Assembly (NCBI RefSeq): GCF_021397715.1
Contig: NZ_CP090207.1
Span: 3,782,001 to 3,846,000, forward strand
From: Pantoea agglomerans
Lineage (GTDB): Bacteria > Pseudomonadota > Gammaproteobacteria > Enterobacterales > Enterobacteriaceae
Length of the DNA: 64,000 bases
Direction: 5' to 3'
Below the pieces are notes generated by a model. The model saw only the letters and a program-made list of their open reading frames with translations, was not told where the DNA came from and did no database searches. A program made the translations under genes and the position numbers. Of the stretch, positions 51,725 through 60,011 are shown one piece after another (within the stretch, counting starts at the first letter, position 1; the number at the start of each line of letters is the position of its first letter).

Positions 51725-53400
51725 TTACGCTGCTGCTGGCGCTGTTTATCAGCCTGCAGGCGCACGCTTCCCTTTTTTCCAACACCGCCAGTAGCCGTTT
51801 TGTGCCGGTCAATCAGGCGTTTGGTTTTGACTTCGACCAGCAGGGCGCGCAGCTCAATCTGCACTGGAAAGTCAAATCGGGCTACTACCTCTATCGTCAG
51901 CAGATTCACCTCACGCCAGCCAACGCCACGCTGGCACCGCTGACGCTGCCCGCCGGACAGCCGCATGAAGATGAATTTTATGGCAAGAGTGAGATCTATC
52001 CGCAGGATCTGACGGTGCCGGTGACGCTGCTCCAGGCCGCCAGCGGTGCCACGCTGAGCGTCACTTATCAGGGCTGTGCCGCTGCCGGGTTCTGCTATCC
52101 GCCTGAAACGCGCACCGTTCCGCTGAGTCCGGTCACGGCCAGTAGCGCCCCGCCGGTGGTAAGCCCGCCGCCTGCACCCGCCACGCCGCTGCCCTTTTCA
52201 CCGCTGTGGGCGCTGCTGATTGGTATTGGCGTCGCCTTCACGCCCTGTGTGTTGCCCATGTATCCGCTAATTTCCGGCATTATTCTCGGCGGCCAGCGCC
52301 ACTATTCGTTTGGCCGGCTGTTTGCACTGGCGATGGTCTATGTGCAGGGCATGGCGCTGACCTACACCCTGCTGGGTCTGGTAGTGGCCGCTGCCGGTCT
52401 GCGTTTCCAGGCGGCGTTGCAGCATCCCTGGGTGCTGTCGGCGCTGTCGCTGCTGTTTATCGTGCTGGCGCTGTCGATGTTCGGCCTGTTTACGCTGCAG
52501 TTGCCCGCCAGCCTGCAAACCCGCTTAACCCTGTGGAGTAATCGCCAGCAGGGCGGCTCGCTGCCCGGCGTATTTTTGATGGGCGCGCTGGCCGGTTTAA
52601 TCTGCTCCCCCTGCACTACCGCGCCGCTCAGCGCCATTCTGCTCTATATTGCGCAGAGCGGTAATCTGTGGGCCGGTGCCGGTACCCTGTGGCTCTATGC
52701 GGTTGGCATGGGGTTACCGCTGATCGCCGTCACCCTGTTTGGCAATAAGCTATTGCCGAAGAGCGGGCCGTGGATGCAGACGGTTAAAGAGGGGTTTGGT
52801 TTCGTCATCCTTGCGCTACCGGTTTTCCTGATGGAACGGGTGCTGGGCGAGCTATGGGGATTGCGGCTGTGGAGCCTGCTGGGCGTGGCGTTCTTTGGCT
52901 GGGCGTTCAGCGTCAGCCTGCGCGCCAGCAGCGGCAAGTGGCGCGTGGTGCAGATTATCGTGCTGGCTGCGGCCCTGATCAGCGCCCGTCCACTACAGGA
53001 CTGGGCTTTTGGTGGCCCGACCGCGCAGCAGACGGTGGCACACCTGCCGTTCCAGACCATCCAGACGCCTCTACAGTTACAGACGGCGCTGCAACAGGCT
53101 AATGGCCGCATCACCATGGTCGATCTCTATGCCGACTGGTGTGTCGCCTGCAAAGAGTTTGAAAAATACACCTTTAGCGACAGCGCGGTACGCGATAGCC
53201 TGAGCCAGGTGCAGCTATTACAGGCTAACGTCACCGCCAACAGCGCTAGCGATAATGCGCTGTTGCAGCATCTTCAGGTGCTGGGATTACCGACCATTTT
53301 ATTCTTTGATGCGCAGGGTCATGAGATTGCTGATTCGCGCATCACCGGGTTTCTCAATGCTGCCGATTTCCAGGCGCATTTGCAGAAACTCACCCGATAA
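51700..53400 (+). CDS. dsbD: thiol:disulfide interchange protein DsbD
   Basis: A 566-residue membrane reductase that moves electrons from cytoplasmic thioredoxin to periplasmic DsbC, DsbG and CcmG. There is a signal peptide (about 23 residues, ending AHA). The N-terminal immunoglobulin-like domain has [10 protein letters not shown]. The membrane domain carries TPCVLPMYP and [10 protein letters not shown] helices, and the C-terminal thioredoxin domain has WCVACK. All six redox cysteines are present. It overlaps cutA and is followed by yjdC. Confidence 0.97.
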   Translation: MAARISRLITLLLALFISLQAHASLFSNTASSRFVPVNQAFGFDFDQQGAQLNLHWKVKSGYYLYRQQIHLTPANATLAPLTLPAGQPHEDEFYGKSEIYPQDLTVPVTLLQAASGATLSVTYQGCAAAGFCYPPETRTVPLSPVTASSAPPVVSPPPAPATPLPFSPLWALLIGIGVAFTPCVLPMYPLISGIILGGQRHYSFGRLFALAMVYVQGMALTYTLLGLVVAAAGLRFQAALQHPWVLSALSLLFIVLALSMFGLFTLQLPASLQTRLTLWSNRQQGGSLPGVFLMGALAGLICSPCTTAPLSAILLYIAQSGNLWAGAGTLWLYAVGMGLPLIAVTLFGNKLLPKSGPWMQTVKEGFGFVILALPVFLMERVLGELWGLRLWSLLGVAFFGWAFSVSLRASSGKWRVVQIIVLAAALISARPLQDWAFGGPTAQQTVAHLPFQTIQTPLQLQTALQQANGRITMVDLYADWCVACKEFEKYTFSDSAVRDSLSQVQLLQANVTANSASDNALLQHLQVLGLPTILFFDAQGHEIADSRITGFLNAADFQAHLQKLTR

Positions 53401-53465
53401 ACAACACTGGAGTCAGGCAATTGCCCGGTGTAAAACGCCGGGCCTGCATACCAGAGGAGAGTCAC

Positions 53466-54044
53466 TTGCAGCGTGAACAAATACTCGAGCATGCATTGAA
53501 TGTGCTTGAACAGAACGGCCTCGCCGCCACCCTCTCATTGGAAACCCTGGCGGGCCAGACCGACCTTTCGCTCGAACAGCTCCGGCTGTTCTGGCCCGAT
53601 CGTGACGCCCTGCTCTACGATGCGCTGCGCTATCACGCCCAGCAGATTGATACCTGGCGGCGTCAGATCCTGCTGGATGAGGCACTGTCGCCGGAACAGA
53701 AGCTGATGGCGCGCTATGAAGTGTTAAGCGAACACGTCAGCAAAGGCCGTTTCCCTGGCTGTCTGTTTATTGCCGCCTGCAGTTTCTATCCGCAGCCGGA
53801 CCAGCCGATTCATCAGCTGGCGGAGCAGCAGAAGCGCGCCTCCTGGCAGTTCACCCATGAGATTCTGCTGGAACAGGCGCTGGATAACCCGAGCATGGTG
53901 GCCGATCAGATGGAGCTGATTCTGGAAGGCTGTCTCAGCAAACTGCTGGTGAAGCGCAACGTGCAGGATGTCGCTACCGCTCAGCGGCTGGCGGAAGATG
54001 TTTACAGCATTGCGCTGTGCCGTAAAAACGGCGCGCTGGCCTGA
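53466..54044 (+). CDS. yjdC: TetR-family regulator YjdC
   Basis: A 192-residue TetR-type regulator with an N-terminal helix-turn-helix (about residues 1-50) and a helical ligand domain with [17 protein letters not shown] at 53466 with AGAGGAGA upstream is chosen as start because the E. coli protein begins MQREDVL at this point; the upstream ATG-type frame (53421) lies against the dsbD stop. The target is unknown. Sharing an operon with cutA and dsbD points to copper or redox control. Confidence 0.88.
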   Translation: MQREQILEHALNVLEQNGLAATLSLETLAGQTDLSLEQLRLFWPDRDALLYDALRYHAQQIDTWRRQILLDEALSPEQKLMARYEVLSEHVSKGRFPGCLFIAACSFYPQPDQPIHQLAEQQKRASWQFTHEILLEQALDNPSMVADQMELILEGCLSKLLVKRNVQDVATAQRLAEDVYSIALCRKNGALA

Positions 54045-54151
54045 GGTTTTACCCGCTTTGACTGAAAAGCAGGCAATCAGTCACGTTTCCCGTGGTTTTT
54101 TGGTGAAAGCCGTTGACGCCCGGCGGCCTTTACGGTTTAATGCGCCCCGTT

Positions 54152-54227
54152 GCCCGAATAGCTCAGTCGGTAGAGCAGGGGATTGAAAATCCCCGTGTCC
54201 CTGGTTCGATTCCGGGTTCGGGCACCA
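54152..54227 (+). tRNA. tRNA-Phe (GAA)
   Basis: A 76-nt cloverleaf with encoded CCA. Acceptor GCCCGAA pairs with TTCGGGC, the D-loop is GCTCAGTCGGTAGAGC, the anticodon stem is GGGGATTGAAAATCCCC with GAA at 54185-54187, and the T-loop contains GGTTCGATTCC. It follows dsbD-yjdC, as pheU does in E. coli. Its 3' end is the boundary of an inserted island. Confidence 0.98.
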
Positions 54228-54270
54228 TATTTAAAGAACCCGCCTCTGGCGGGTTTTTGCGTTTCCGGGC
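54224..54270 (+). repeat. direct repeat, left copy (att-like), with tRNA-Phe terminator
   Basis: Runs from the tRNA ACCA through the hairpin ACCCGCC/GGCGGGT with its T-tract. 45 of 47 bases match 56312-56358, the last 38 without mismatch. Weaker similarity continues for about 35 bp beyond both copies. Confidence 0.8.
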
Positions 54271-54405
54271 AACGAACCCGTCATCGAAGGTTCGATGACC
54301 TCGCCACATCCCTGTGGCGCGCGATGCAAAAATGCTCCCGGCATCTTCGGGTTGGGCACCAGTCATTCAGAAACGGACGCCATCTGGCGTCCGTTTTGCT
54401 TTATA

Positions 54406-54746
54406 AAGTTAATAACTGATATTGCAGTAAAAAACGCCAGCCTTTCTGAAAAACCAACCAGAATTTCCGATGGCAAAGGGCTGTATCTTCCCGGACATCC
54501 GAATGTATCCAAATACTGGCAAGCCGCTTATCACAATGATGGTAAGCAAAAACTCTTCTCAACTGGCACTTACACTTCTGTATCTCTCTCAGAAGCTCAT
54601 ACAAAGCTCATACAAAGCTCATAGAGATGAAAACGCTGCTGAGTAATGGGATAAAGCCCGCTACAGCCAAAAAGGCTGTAAAAGCTGAAGAGCGTGGAAA
54701 TTTTACGTTTAAAGCTGTAGCGCGAAATTGCCACAAAAAATGTTAG
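54406..54746 (+). pseudogene. P4-type tyrosine integrase, N-terminal remnant
   Basis: The segment ITDIAVKNASLSEKPTRISD, then GKGLYLPGHPNVSKYWQAAY and GTYTSVSLSEA, is the DUF4102 N-terminal domain of P4-like integrases. At 54593-54624 an 11-bp unit (AAGCTCATACA) is tandemly repeated; removing one copy restores the frame into TLLSNGIKPATAKKAVKAEE and FKAVARNCHKK, the expected continuation. A stop at 54744 and loss of the whole catalytic domain follow. The gene is therefore both frameshifted and truncated. It lies beside the tRNA, as active integrase genes of such islands do. Confidence 0.85.
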
Positions 54747-54756
54747 CGATGGCTTG

Positions 54757-55248
54757 TTAAGCTGTTGCTCGTTCATTCCAGGCATCACTATATTGGACGT
54801 TGCCATCTACAATTCGCCAGGTTATTTTTTCATACTGCAAACTGACGCTTTCAACGTGATTCATTTTATCATTTCCAGCTAATTTAACATTAGGCACACC
54901 ACAGTTAACACCCGTAATTTTTACGTTTTCCATCAACACGGTATAATAACAGACTTCCTGCCCTGCATCGCTGATGTGATAAAATTTTATTTCCGCACTT
55001 TTCAGCGTCTGACCTGTAGCAGCCGCTTTATAAAGATATGGAGTAGAACTATCGACGTCCTTTTCAATCATCATAGACGAATGCTGGCGAGTTCCTGTAA
55101 TCTTGCCATTAGCATTATCTACAGGTAAGTTAATGCCGTGGCTTAAACCTATAATTTCTATACTTCCTTCACGATTTTGAATATCCACAGATCCTTTAAT
55201 ATCTGCACCGCCGTCATCTTTAAGCCACATATACGGAGGAATTGGCAT
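54757..55248 (-). CDS. hcp: Hcp-family type VI secretion tube/cargo protein
   Basis: A 163-residue Hcp protein: MPIPPYMWLKDDGGADIKGS start, REGSIEIIGLSHGIN, an STPYLYKAAATG segment and the C-terminal SVSLQYEKITWRI. Hcp hexamers form the tube of the type VI secretion system and can carry small effectors in their lumen. No other structural T6SS gene is in this window, so this is an orphan copy that would depend on a system elsewhere. It starts 1 base beyond the stop of the membrane gene, so the three genes form one operon. Confidence 0.9.
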   Translation of the reverse strand: MPIPPYMWLKDDGGADIKGSVDIQNREGSIEIIGLSHGINLPVDNANGKITGTRQHSSMMIEKDVDSSTPYLYKAAATGQTLKSAEIKFYHISDAGQEVCYYTVLMENVKITGVNCGVPNVKLAGNDKMNHVESVSLQYEKITWRIVDGNVQYSDAWNERATA

Positions 55249-55249
55249 A

Positions 55250-55513
55250 TTATTCTTTCCTTATTTTACCGATCAGCTTTATTGCTATCACGTATATCCC
55301 CGTAGTGATTGTTAAAACAGAGACAATATCGATATAAAAATAAGCATCATAAATCGACTCTGCATTTACATCACCACAAATAAACAGAGCTAATTTACTT
55401 GCGAGGGTGTGATTAATGTAGATCTCAGGATTACCAAGAATCCGAGCTACAGCAATCATCATCATAATAAAAAATACTGTTTTCGCAGCCCTACGGGCAA
55501 GTGTTTGAGCCAT
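55250..55513 (-). CDS. small two-helix membrane protein, candidate immunity protein
   Basis: An 87-residue protein starting MAQTLARRAAKTVFF. It has two predicted membrane helices (about residues 12-27 and 62-82) joined by a ~35-residue loop that could face the periplasm. No family is recognised. It is encoded between a DUF2778 toxin-like gene (23-bp overlap) and hcp (1-bp gap). That position and topology suit an immunity protein against a periplasm-acting effector, but this is inference. The start is chosen at 55513; an upstream ATG at 55594 would overlap the toxin gene far more. Confidence 0.6.
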   Translation of the reverse strand: MAQTLARRAAKTVFFIMMMIAVARILGNPEIYINHTLASKLALFICGDVNAESIYDAYFYIDIVSVLTITTGIYVIAIKLIGKIRKE

Positions 55514-56009
55514 TAGCGACGACCTCAACCCAGCCACAAGCCATAAGGGAACGCATGCAAGGTACCTGTATCGGAGCAGTATTAAGGAGTGCATTTCTAA
55601 TTAGTGCGTAATCTGAGTTGTGTGCAATAGTTATACACCCTTCGGATACTGTTCCCGGATGAAGCCTAAATAATCCACGGTAAACATCATCTATCCAGGT
55701 GCCATCATCAATACCCCAGTCATCTTTGTATAAAGCGAACCATTCATCACGACCAAAGGTAGCTCCATGCCGAATTTTGTTCCATGTATCCTGAACTTCT
55801 GCTTTTCTTCTTGAGAAGAACCCTCCAGAACCACGCTCAACTATCCAGTATTTACCCGGTGGTAATGGGCCATCACCTTTAATGGCACCGCAGGCCCCTT
55901 TGTTTCGGTAAATGCCATTACCAGAAAAAGCCATAAACACACCAACACCATACAGATTGAAAGGTGCATAATCAGCACCGTTCAAAAACATCTTTCCTTG
56001 TAATGCCAT
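55491..56009 (-). CDS. DUF2778 / Tlde1-like T6SS effector (L,D-transpeptidase type)
   Basis: A 172-residue protein starting MALQGKMFLNG. GDGPLPPGKYWIVERGSGG and the catalytic-type motif His117-PGTVSEG-Cys125 mark the DUF2778 family, which includes Tlde1 effectors of Salmonella that attack or modify peptidoglycan tetrapeptides in the target periplasm. There is no signal peptide, consistent with delivery by Hcp. It is the first gene of a tight operon with a small membrane protein and hcp. A T6SS effector role is inferred from family and context. Confidence 0.82.
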   Translation of the reverse strand: MALQGKMFLNGADYAPFNLYGVGVFMAFSGNGIYRNKGACGAIKGDGPLPPGKYWIVERGSGGFFSRRKAEVQDTWNKIRHGATFGRDEWFALYKDDWGIDDGTWIDDVYRGLFRLHPGTVSEGCITIAHNSDYALIRNALLNTAPIQVPCMRSLMACGWVEVVANGSNTCP

Positions 56010-56396
56010 AAAGCACCTTATATCCTTACACTTTATGTGTGCTTATGCTACAGGTGATTTATTATACGATCAAGATAAACAGTTAATTTCCACAAGATTC
56101 TTTTAATAAAACACTTTAGAATTAAGAAGTTTTTTATTTCCCATTTAAAATAAAAACAATCATTGAAGTTTTATACGTAACCTTCACTCCTTACTAAAAA
56201 CAGTTAAATGAATACACAATAACGGACAAGGTTAATTAAGTTAGCTGGACAAATTAAAGTATATTATTTTCATGAACATAAATATAAAACGCTTGTTTTG
56301 ATAGTCGGCAAACCATCTTCAAAGAACCCGCCTCTGGCGGGTTTTTGCGTTTCCGGGCGATGAACCCGCCATCGACGGTGCGATCCACGCCTCACT
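56010..56396. other. AT-rich island end and right-hand repeat
   Basis: About 390 bp without genes. The first 300 bp are strongly AT-rich and should carry the promoter of the effector operon. At 56312-56358 lies the right copy of the direct repeat with its hairpin and T-tract, which can also terminate transcription from the right-hand dehydrogenase gene or from the island. Confidence 0.65.
56312..56358 (+). repeat. direct repeat, right copy (att-like)
   Basis: 47 bp, 45 identical to 54224-54270, starting with ACCAT and containing the same terminator hairpin. The 20 bases before it (TTGATAGTCGGCAA-like) only weakly resemble the tRNA-Phe 3' end. Likely the original downstream sequence of the tRNA gene, displaced by the island. 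Confidence 0.75.
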
Positions 56397-57566
56397 TCAG
56401 CAATCGACCCACACCGCGCCGGCATCCGCGGATTTCACACACTGCGCCACCCAGCGCACGCCCATTAATCCGGCATGCACATCGGGATACCAGAAATCCT
56501 GCAGGAAGGCGCTGTCACGCCGATCGGTGGCATCCATCGCCAGCGCGAAGCGCCGATAGAGATTCGACCAGGCCTCAAATAAACCTTCAGTATGCCCTCC
56601 GCCGATGCGGTCCTCTTCCAGCGCGCGCGGGCTGAGATAGCCCATGCCGCGCTCCAGAATCCGCACCGGCTCGCCCTGCACTTCGTAACGTAGCTGGTTC
56701 GGTTGCTCATCCCACCACTCCAGGCTGGCTTTTGAGCCGACAACCCGAATTTTCTGTCCGTGCATTGAGCCAGCATTCACCGCTGAGGCCCAGAGCGTAC
56801 CAACCGCCCCGTTGTCATATTCCATCATCACAAAGGCATTATCCTCCAGTGGTGCGCGGCTAGCGACAAAGCTCTGACGTGAACAGAGCAGCCGTGTCAC
56901 TTTCAGCTGCGGCAGCATCGTTTCCGCGATAAACAGCGGATGCGTGGCGAGATCGCCCAGCACATAACTTGGCCCGACAAAGCGCGGATCGACCCGCCAG
57001 CGGGTACTTTCGCTTTGCAACTCGACTGCCTCATTGTGGAAGCCATGCGCAAACTGCATATTGACGATGCGGATCTCACCCAGCGCACCGGCAGCGATCA
57101 TCTCGCGCGCCTGATGGACCAGCTGATGTCCGGCATAGCCGTAGGTCACGCCGACCACCTTCTGCTTCTCCCGGCTCAGCCGTTCCAGCTCATCCGCCTC
57201 TTCGACGGTGAAGCAGAGCGGCTTCTCGCACACCACATGCAGTCCGGCGTTCAGCGCTGCCCGACAAATGGCGAAATGGGTATTGTTGGGTGTGGCAATC
57301 GAGACCGCTTCAATGCCATCTTCCCGTTCCGCTTCTGCGGTAAACAGGCTGGCGTAATCGGGATAACAGCGTTCAGATGCCACACCAAGCGCATTGCCAA
57401 ATTCACGCCCGCGCGCGGCGTCGATATCAAAGGCGCCCGCCAGCAGCGAGAAGTTGCCATCGCGCTGCGCCGCAGAACGGTGGATATAGCCAATCTGGCT
57501 GGTTCCGCCGCCGCCGACCATGCCCCAGCGCAGTGAGCGATTCAGTGCTTTTTTACCGTTAATCAT
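56397..57566 (-). CDS. Gfo/Idh/MocA-family oxidoreductase
   Basis: A 389-residue NAD(P)-dependent dehydrogenase of the glucose-fructose oxidoreductase / inositol dehydrogenase family. The Rossmann loop is GGGGTSQIG near residue 18; SIATPNNTHF and EKPLCF (with the catalytic lysine) follow, then the C-terminal beta-sheet substrate domain with GDLATHPLFIAE. Family members oxidise or reduce sugars and cyclitols; the substrate here is unknown. GAGGACA precedes the ATG. It lies 10 bp downstream of an IolE-like gene, so the two are a two-gene operon facing away from the LacI gene cluster centre. Confidence 0.9.
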   Translation of the reverse strand: MINGKKALNRSLRWGMVGGGGTSQIGYIHRSAAQRDGNFSLLAGAFDIDAARGREFGNALGVASERCYPDYASLFTAEAEREDGIEAVSIATPNNTHFAICRAALNAGLHVVCEKPLCFTVEEADELERLSREKQKVVGVTYGYAGHQLVHQAREMIAAGALGEIRIVNMQFAHGFHNEAVELQSESTRWRVDPRFVGPSYVLGDLATHPLFIAETMLPQLKVTRLLCSRQSFVASRAPLEDNAFVMMEYDNGAVGTLWASAVNAGSMHGQKIRVVGSKASLEWWDEQPNQLRYEVQGEPVRILERGMGYLSPRALEEDRIGGGHTEGLFEAWSNLYRRFALAMDATDRRDSAFLQDFWYPDVHAGLMGVRWVAQCVKSADAGAVWVDC

Positions 57567-57576
57567 GATGTTGTCC

Positions 57577-58500
57577 TCAGAATCCGATTGAGCGCAGGTA
57601 GTTCAGGCTGGCGGTGACATCAGCCAGGCTGGTGTCGGCCTGGCGTGGGTCACGTTCCTGTTCGATGGTGATCCAGCCCTGATAGTCACGTTCGGCCAGC
57701 AGCGCGCGCACCGTCGGATAGTCGATCGCGCCCTGCCCCAGCGGACACAGCACGCCTTCAGCGCAGGCGCTAAAAAAGTCGAGCCCGCGGGTAATCACGT
57801 CGCGCCAGCGCGCATGATTAACGTCTTTGAAATGCAGGTAGTCGATGCGCGTCCAGTAACGTTGCAGCGCCTCAATCGGGTCCATACCGGCATAGTAGAG
57901 ATGGCCGGTATCAAGGCATAAACCAGCGACCTGATGCGGAATATCATTCACCAGCCGTGCCAGTTCATCAGCAAACTCGATATAACCGCCGACGTGCGGA
58001 TGGATCACCGGCCGCACGCCATACTCCTGCCAGGCGATCTGACTCAGCGTGGTGATGTGCTGCATCATGCGTTGCCACGCCTCATCGGAGAGTCGCGGCG
58101 CTTTGTCTGACTGACCGGCATATTTCGCCCGCAGCGGATTGCCGAAATCGATAATCACCAGGTAAGGCGCTGGCGCATTGGTTGAGTGGCTTTTCGCGGC
58201 GGTCGGCACCCGCGCCAGGTTGCGGCACAGGTTATGCGTCAGCGTCACCAGCGAGGGAAAATGCGCTTCGCTGACTAAGTCATCAAAAAGCGTGCCCGCC
58301 ACCAGCGACAGCTGATGGTCATTAAGCTGCCGGGTCAGTTCTTCGGGATCGGTGGGCAAATAGCCCCAGGGTCCCAGCTCGATACTGCGGTAACCCGCCT
58401 GGGCGGCTTCGGTCAGCACTTTCTGCCAGGGCGGCAGAAACGGATTATTCGGATCGTCAACGCCCCAGCTGCAGGGCGCGTTTGCAATATGTAGGGTCAT
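57577..58500 (-). CDS. IolE-like TIM-barrel sugar isomerase/epimerase or dehydratase
   Basis: A 307-residue AP-endonuclease-2-superfamily TIM barrel. The N-terminus ANAPCSWGV and GYRSIELGPWGYLP, then HPHVGGYIEF, LCLDTGHL, HFKDV and C-terminal ITIEQERD carry the metal-binding His/Asp/Glu residues of IolE (inosose dehydratase) and related isomerases. The exact reaction is not determined. MTLHIANAP at 58500 is taken as start; the frame extends to 58539. It precedes the Gfo/Idh gene on the same strand. Confidence 0.87.
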   Translation of the reverse strand: MTLHIANAPCSWGVDDPNNPFLPPWQKVLTEAAQAGYRSIELGPWGYLPTDPEELTRQLNDHQLSLVAGTLFDDLVSEAHFPSLVTLTHNLCRNLARVPTAAKSHSTNAPAPYLVIIDFGNPLRAKYAGQSDKAPRLSDEAWQRMMQHITTLSQIAWQEYGVRPVIHPHVGGYIEFADELARLVNDIPHQVAGLCLDTGHLYYAGMDPIEALQRYWTRIDYLHFKDVNHARWRDVITRGLDFFSACAEGVLCPLGQGAIDYPTVRALLAERDYQGWITIEQERDPRQADTSLADVTASLNYLRSIGF

Positions 58501-58562
58501 GATATCTGCCTTTATGGTAAGGATCGCAGGCAGTATCAAATAAAAATTTCATCCCAGACAAC

Positions 58563-58610
58563 AATGAAAGTTTCATTTTTTGATAGGGATCGCGTTTAAA
58601 TATTTCATTT
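58563..58610. promoter_or_regulatory. candidate operators upstream of the IolE-like gene
   Basis: AATGAAAGTTTCATT at 58563-58577 is a perfect 15-bp palindrome. TAAATATTTCATTT at 58597-58610 is the exact complement of a 14-bp sequence at 59836-59849, upstream of the other operon. Shared half-site ATGAAA. They probably bind the LacI-family protein encoded next door. Confidence 0.6.
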
Positions 58611-58650
58611 CATGATAGTTTTTTATCATAACCGCTCTATCTGGCGGATT

Positions 58651-59676
58651 TTACAGGTTTTCCCGCGTCACCACCTCAAACGGCAGCGTGACCTGAGCAA
58701 AGTGATCGCGCTGTTCCGTACCGCCGTTCAGGCATGTGGCGATCACCACATCGGCCATCACATCAAGCCGATGGCGCAGCATCAGCGATATCGTGCCGTC
58801 AATCAGCGCCAGTTCATCGCCGGGTAGCGGACCGTGGCACAGCAGATCAATCTGGCGACGTCCACTGTCACGCAGGGCCTGTACCACGCCCTCAATGCCG
58901 CCGCAGGGCGCATAGATCATCACCAGATCGTCATGCGCCGCCAGTAACTGCCGGGTTGCCTGATAGCCGCCCTCATTGGATTCGTGGGTTTTTAACGGTT
59001 CGAGTACCCGCTGACTGACGCCCGACTCGCGCAGGTAAGAGCGGAAGCTGATCTCACAGCGCTCCTGGCAGGTAAAGCGATGGTCGCCCAGCAGCACGCC
59101 GACGCATCCCGGCTGCCGCAACAGGTGCTGTGCCATCCATCCGGCGGTGCGCCCCGCTTTCTGGTTATCAATGCCGATAAAACCGGCGTGCTCACAGGGC
59201 GAGAAATCTGACAACAGCGCGTAAACCCGCACGCCCAGCCGCGACACATCCTGAATCGCGTGACGAATCAGCGGATGATCCAGCGCCACCAGGCCAATCA
59301 CATCACAACACTGAGCCAGCTGGCGCAGAGAGCGAGCCACCGCCTCCACTTCGTGAATATCGTGCCAGCGAAATTCGGTTTCGCTGCCCGGCGGCTGATG
59401 CCCGCGCGCCCGCTGTTGCAGCGCTTCACTCAATTGCTGATAAAACGAATAACGGGCCGGCAGCAGGATAAAACCAAAGCGTAACTGAACCGCTGCCGAT
59501 TGCGCCGCTGGCAGGCTGTACGCCGCAGGCAGCCGATAACCGAGCTGCCGGGCCGCCGCCAGCACCTTCTGCTCGGTTGCGCTTCGCACCGGCGCACGGC
59601 GGTTCAGCACCCGATCGACCGTCGCAACCCCCACGCCTGCCGCGTGAGCAATTGCCGTCATGGTGACTTTTGACAT
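58651..59676 (-). CDS. LacI-family transcriptional regulator
   Basis: A 341-residue regulator. The N-terminal LacI helix-turn-helix (MTAIAHAAGVGVATVDRVLN, about 5-24) with the hinge region up to ~55 is followed by a periplasmic-binding-protein-like ligand domain (about 65-335). The effector is presumably a sugar or cyclitol. It lies between two operons of dehydrogenase/isomerase pairs, with candidate operators in both flanking gaps, and reads in the same direction as the left pair. A repressor role is inferred from the family. Confidence 0.9.
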   Translation of the reverse strand: MSKVTMTAIAHAAGVGVATVDRVLNRRAPVRSATEQKVLAAARQLGYRLPAAYSLPAAQSAAVQLRFGFILLPARYSFYQQLSEALQQRARGHQPPGSETEFRWHDIHEVEAVARSLRQLAQCCDVIGLVALDHPLIRHAIQDVSRLGVRVYALLSDFSPCEHAGFIGIDNQKAGRTAGWMAQHLLRQPGCVGVLLGDHRFTCQERCEISFRSYLRESGVSQRVLEPLKTHESNEGGYQATRQLLAAHDDLVMIYAPCGGIEGVVQALRDSGRRQIDLLCHGPLPGDELALIDGTISLMLRHRLDVMADVVIATCLNGGTEQRDHFAQVTLPFEVVTRENL

Positions 59677-60011
59677 CCATCCTCTCCCTGTATCACTTCT
59701 CGTTTACCGTCACGGGATAACTCCCTGACAATATCTGCGCTGCTCTGGCACCAGAAAGTCACGGCTGCCGCAGGCCCGATCATTTTCTCTCATTTATTTG
59801 ATAGGAAACACCTCATTATTTTGATCCCCTTCGCAAAATGAAATATTTATTGCTTTTTGGATTCTGTTTAAAACGGGCATTTGCTAAAACGGGGATCAAT
59901 CTGACGCTAAACCGCATGATGGAATCCCATCATCGAAACAATAGAGCGGTGGCAGCAGGCTTCCTATAGTGGGGTTCTGACTGGACCCTGCACCGATAAC
60001 AAGGACTGGCT
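59677..60011. promoter_or_regulatory. LacI-gene / right operon intergenic region with shared operator motif
   Basis: 335 bp between divergent genes. AAATGAAATATTTA at 59836-59849 is identical, in inverted orientation, to 58597-58610. TTTGATAGG occurs in both gaps too. The region should hold the promoters of the regulator and of the right-hand operon. Confidence 0.6.

Larger units (their letters stand above)
54224..56358. mobile_element. small degenerate integrative island at tRNA-Phe
   Basis: A 47-bp direct repeat (54224-54270 and 56312-56358, 45 of 47 identical) begins with the terminal ACCA of tRNA-Phe and includes the downstream rho-independent hairpin. Between the copies are an integrase remnant next to the tRNA and a three-gene type VI cargo operon, all clearly more AT-rich than the flanks. 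This is the layout of a tRNA-integrated genomic island that has decayed and can no longer encode its own integrase. Confidence 0.75.

Noticed and set aside
54113..54419. Short frames across the tRNA-Phe gene and its terminator
   Set aside because: They overlap a perfect tRNA cloverleaf and have no coding signature.
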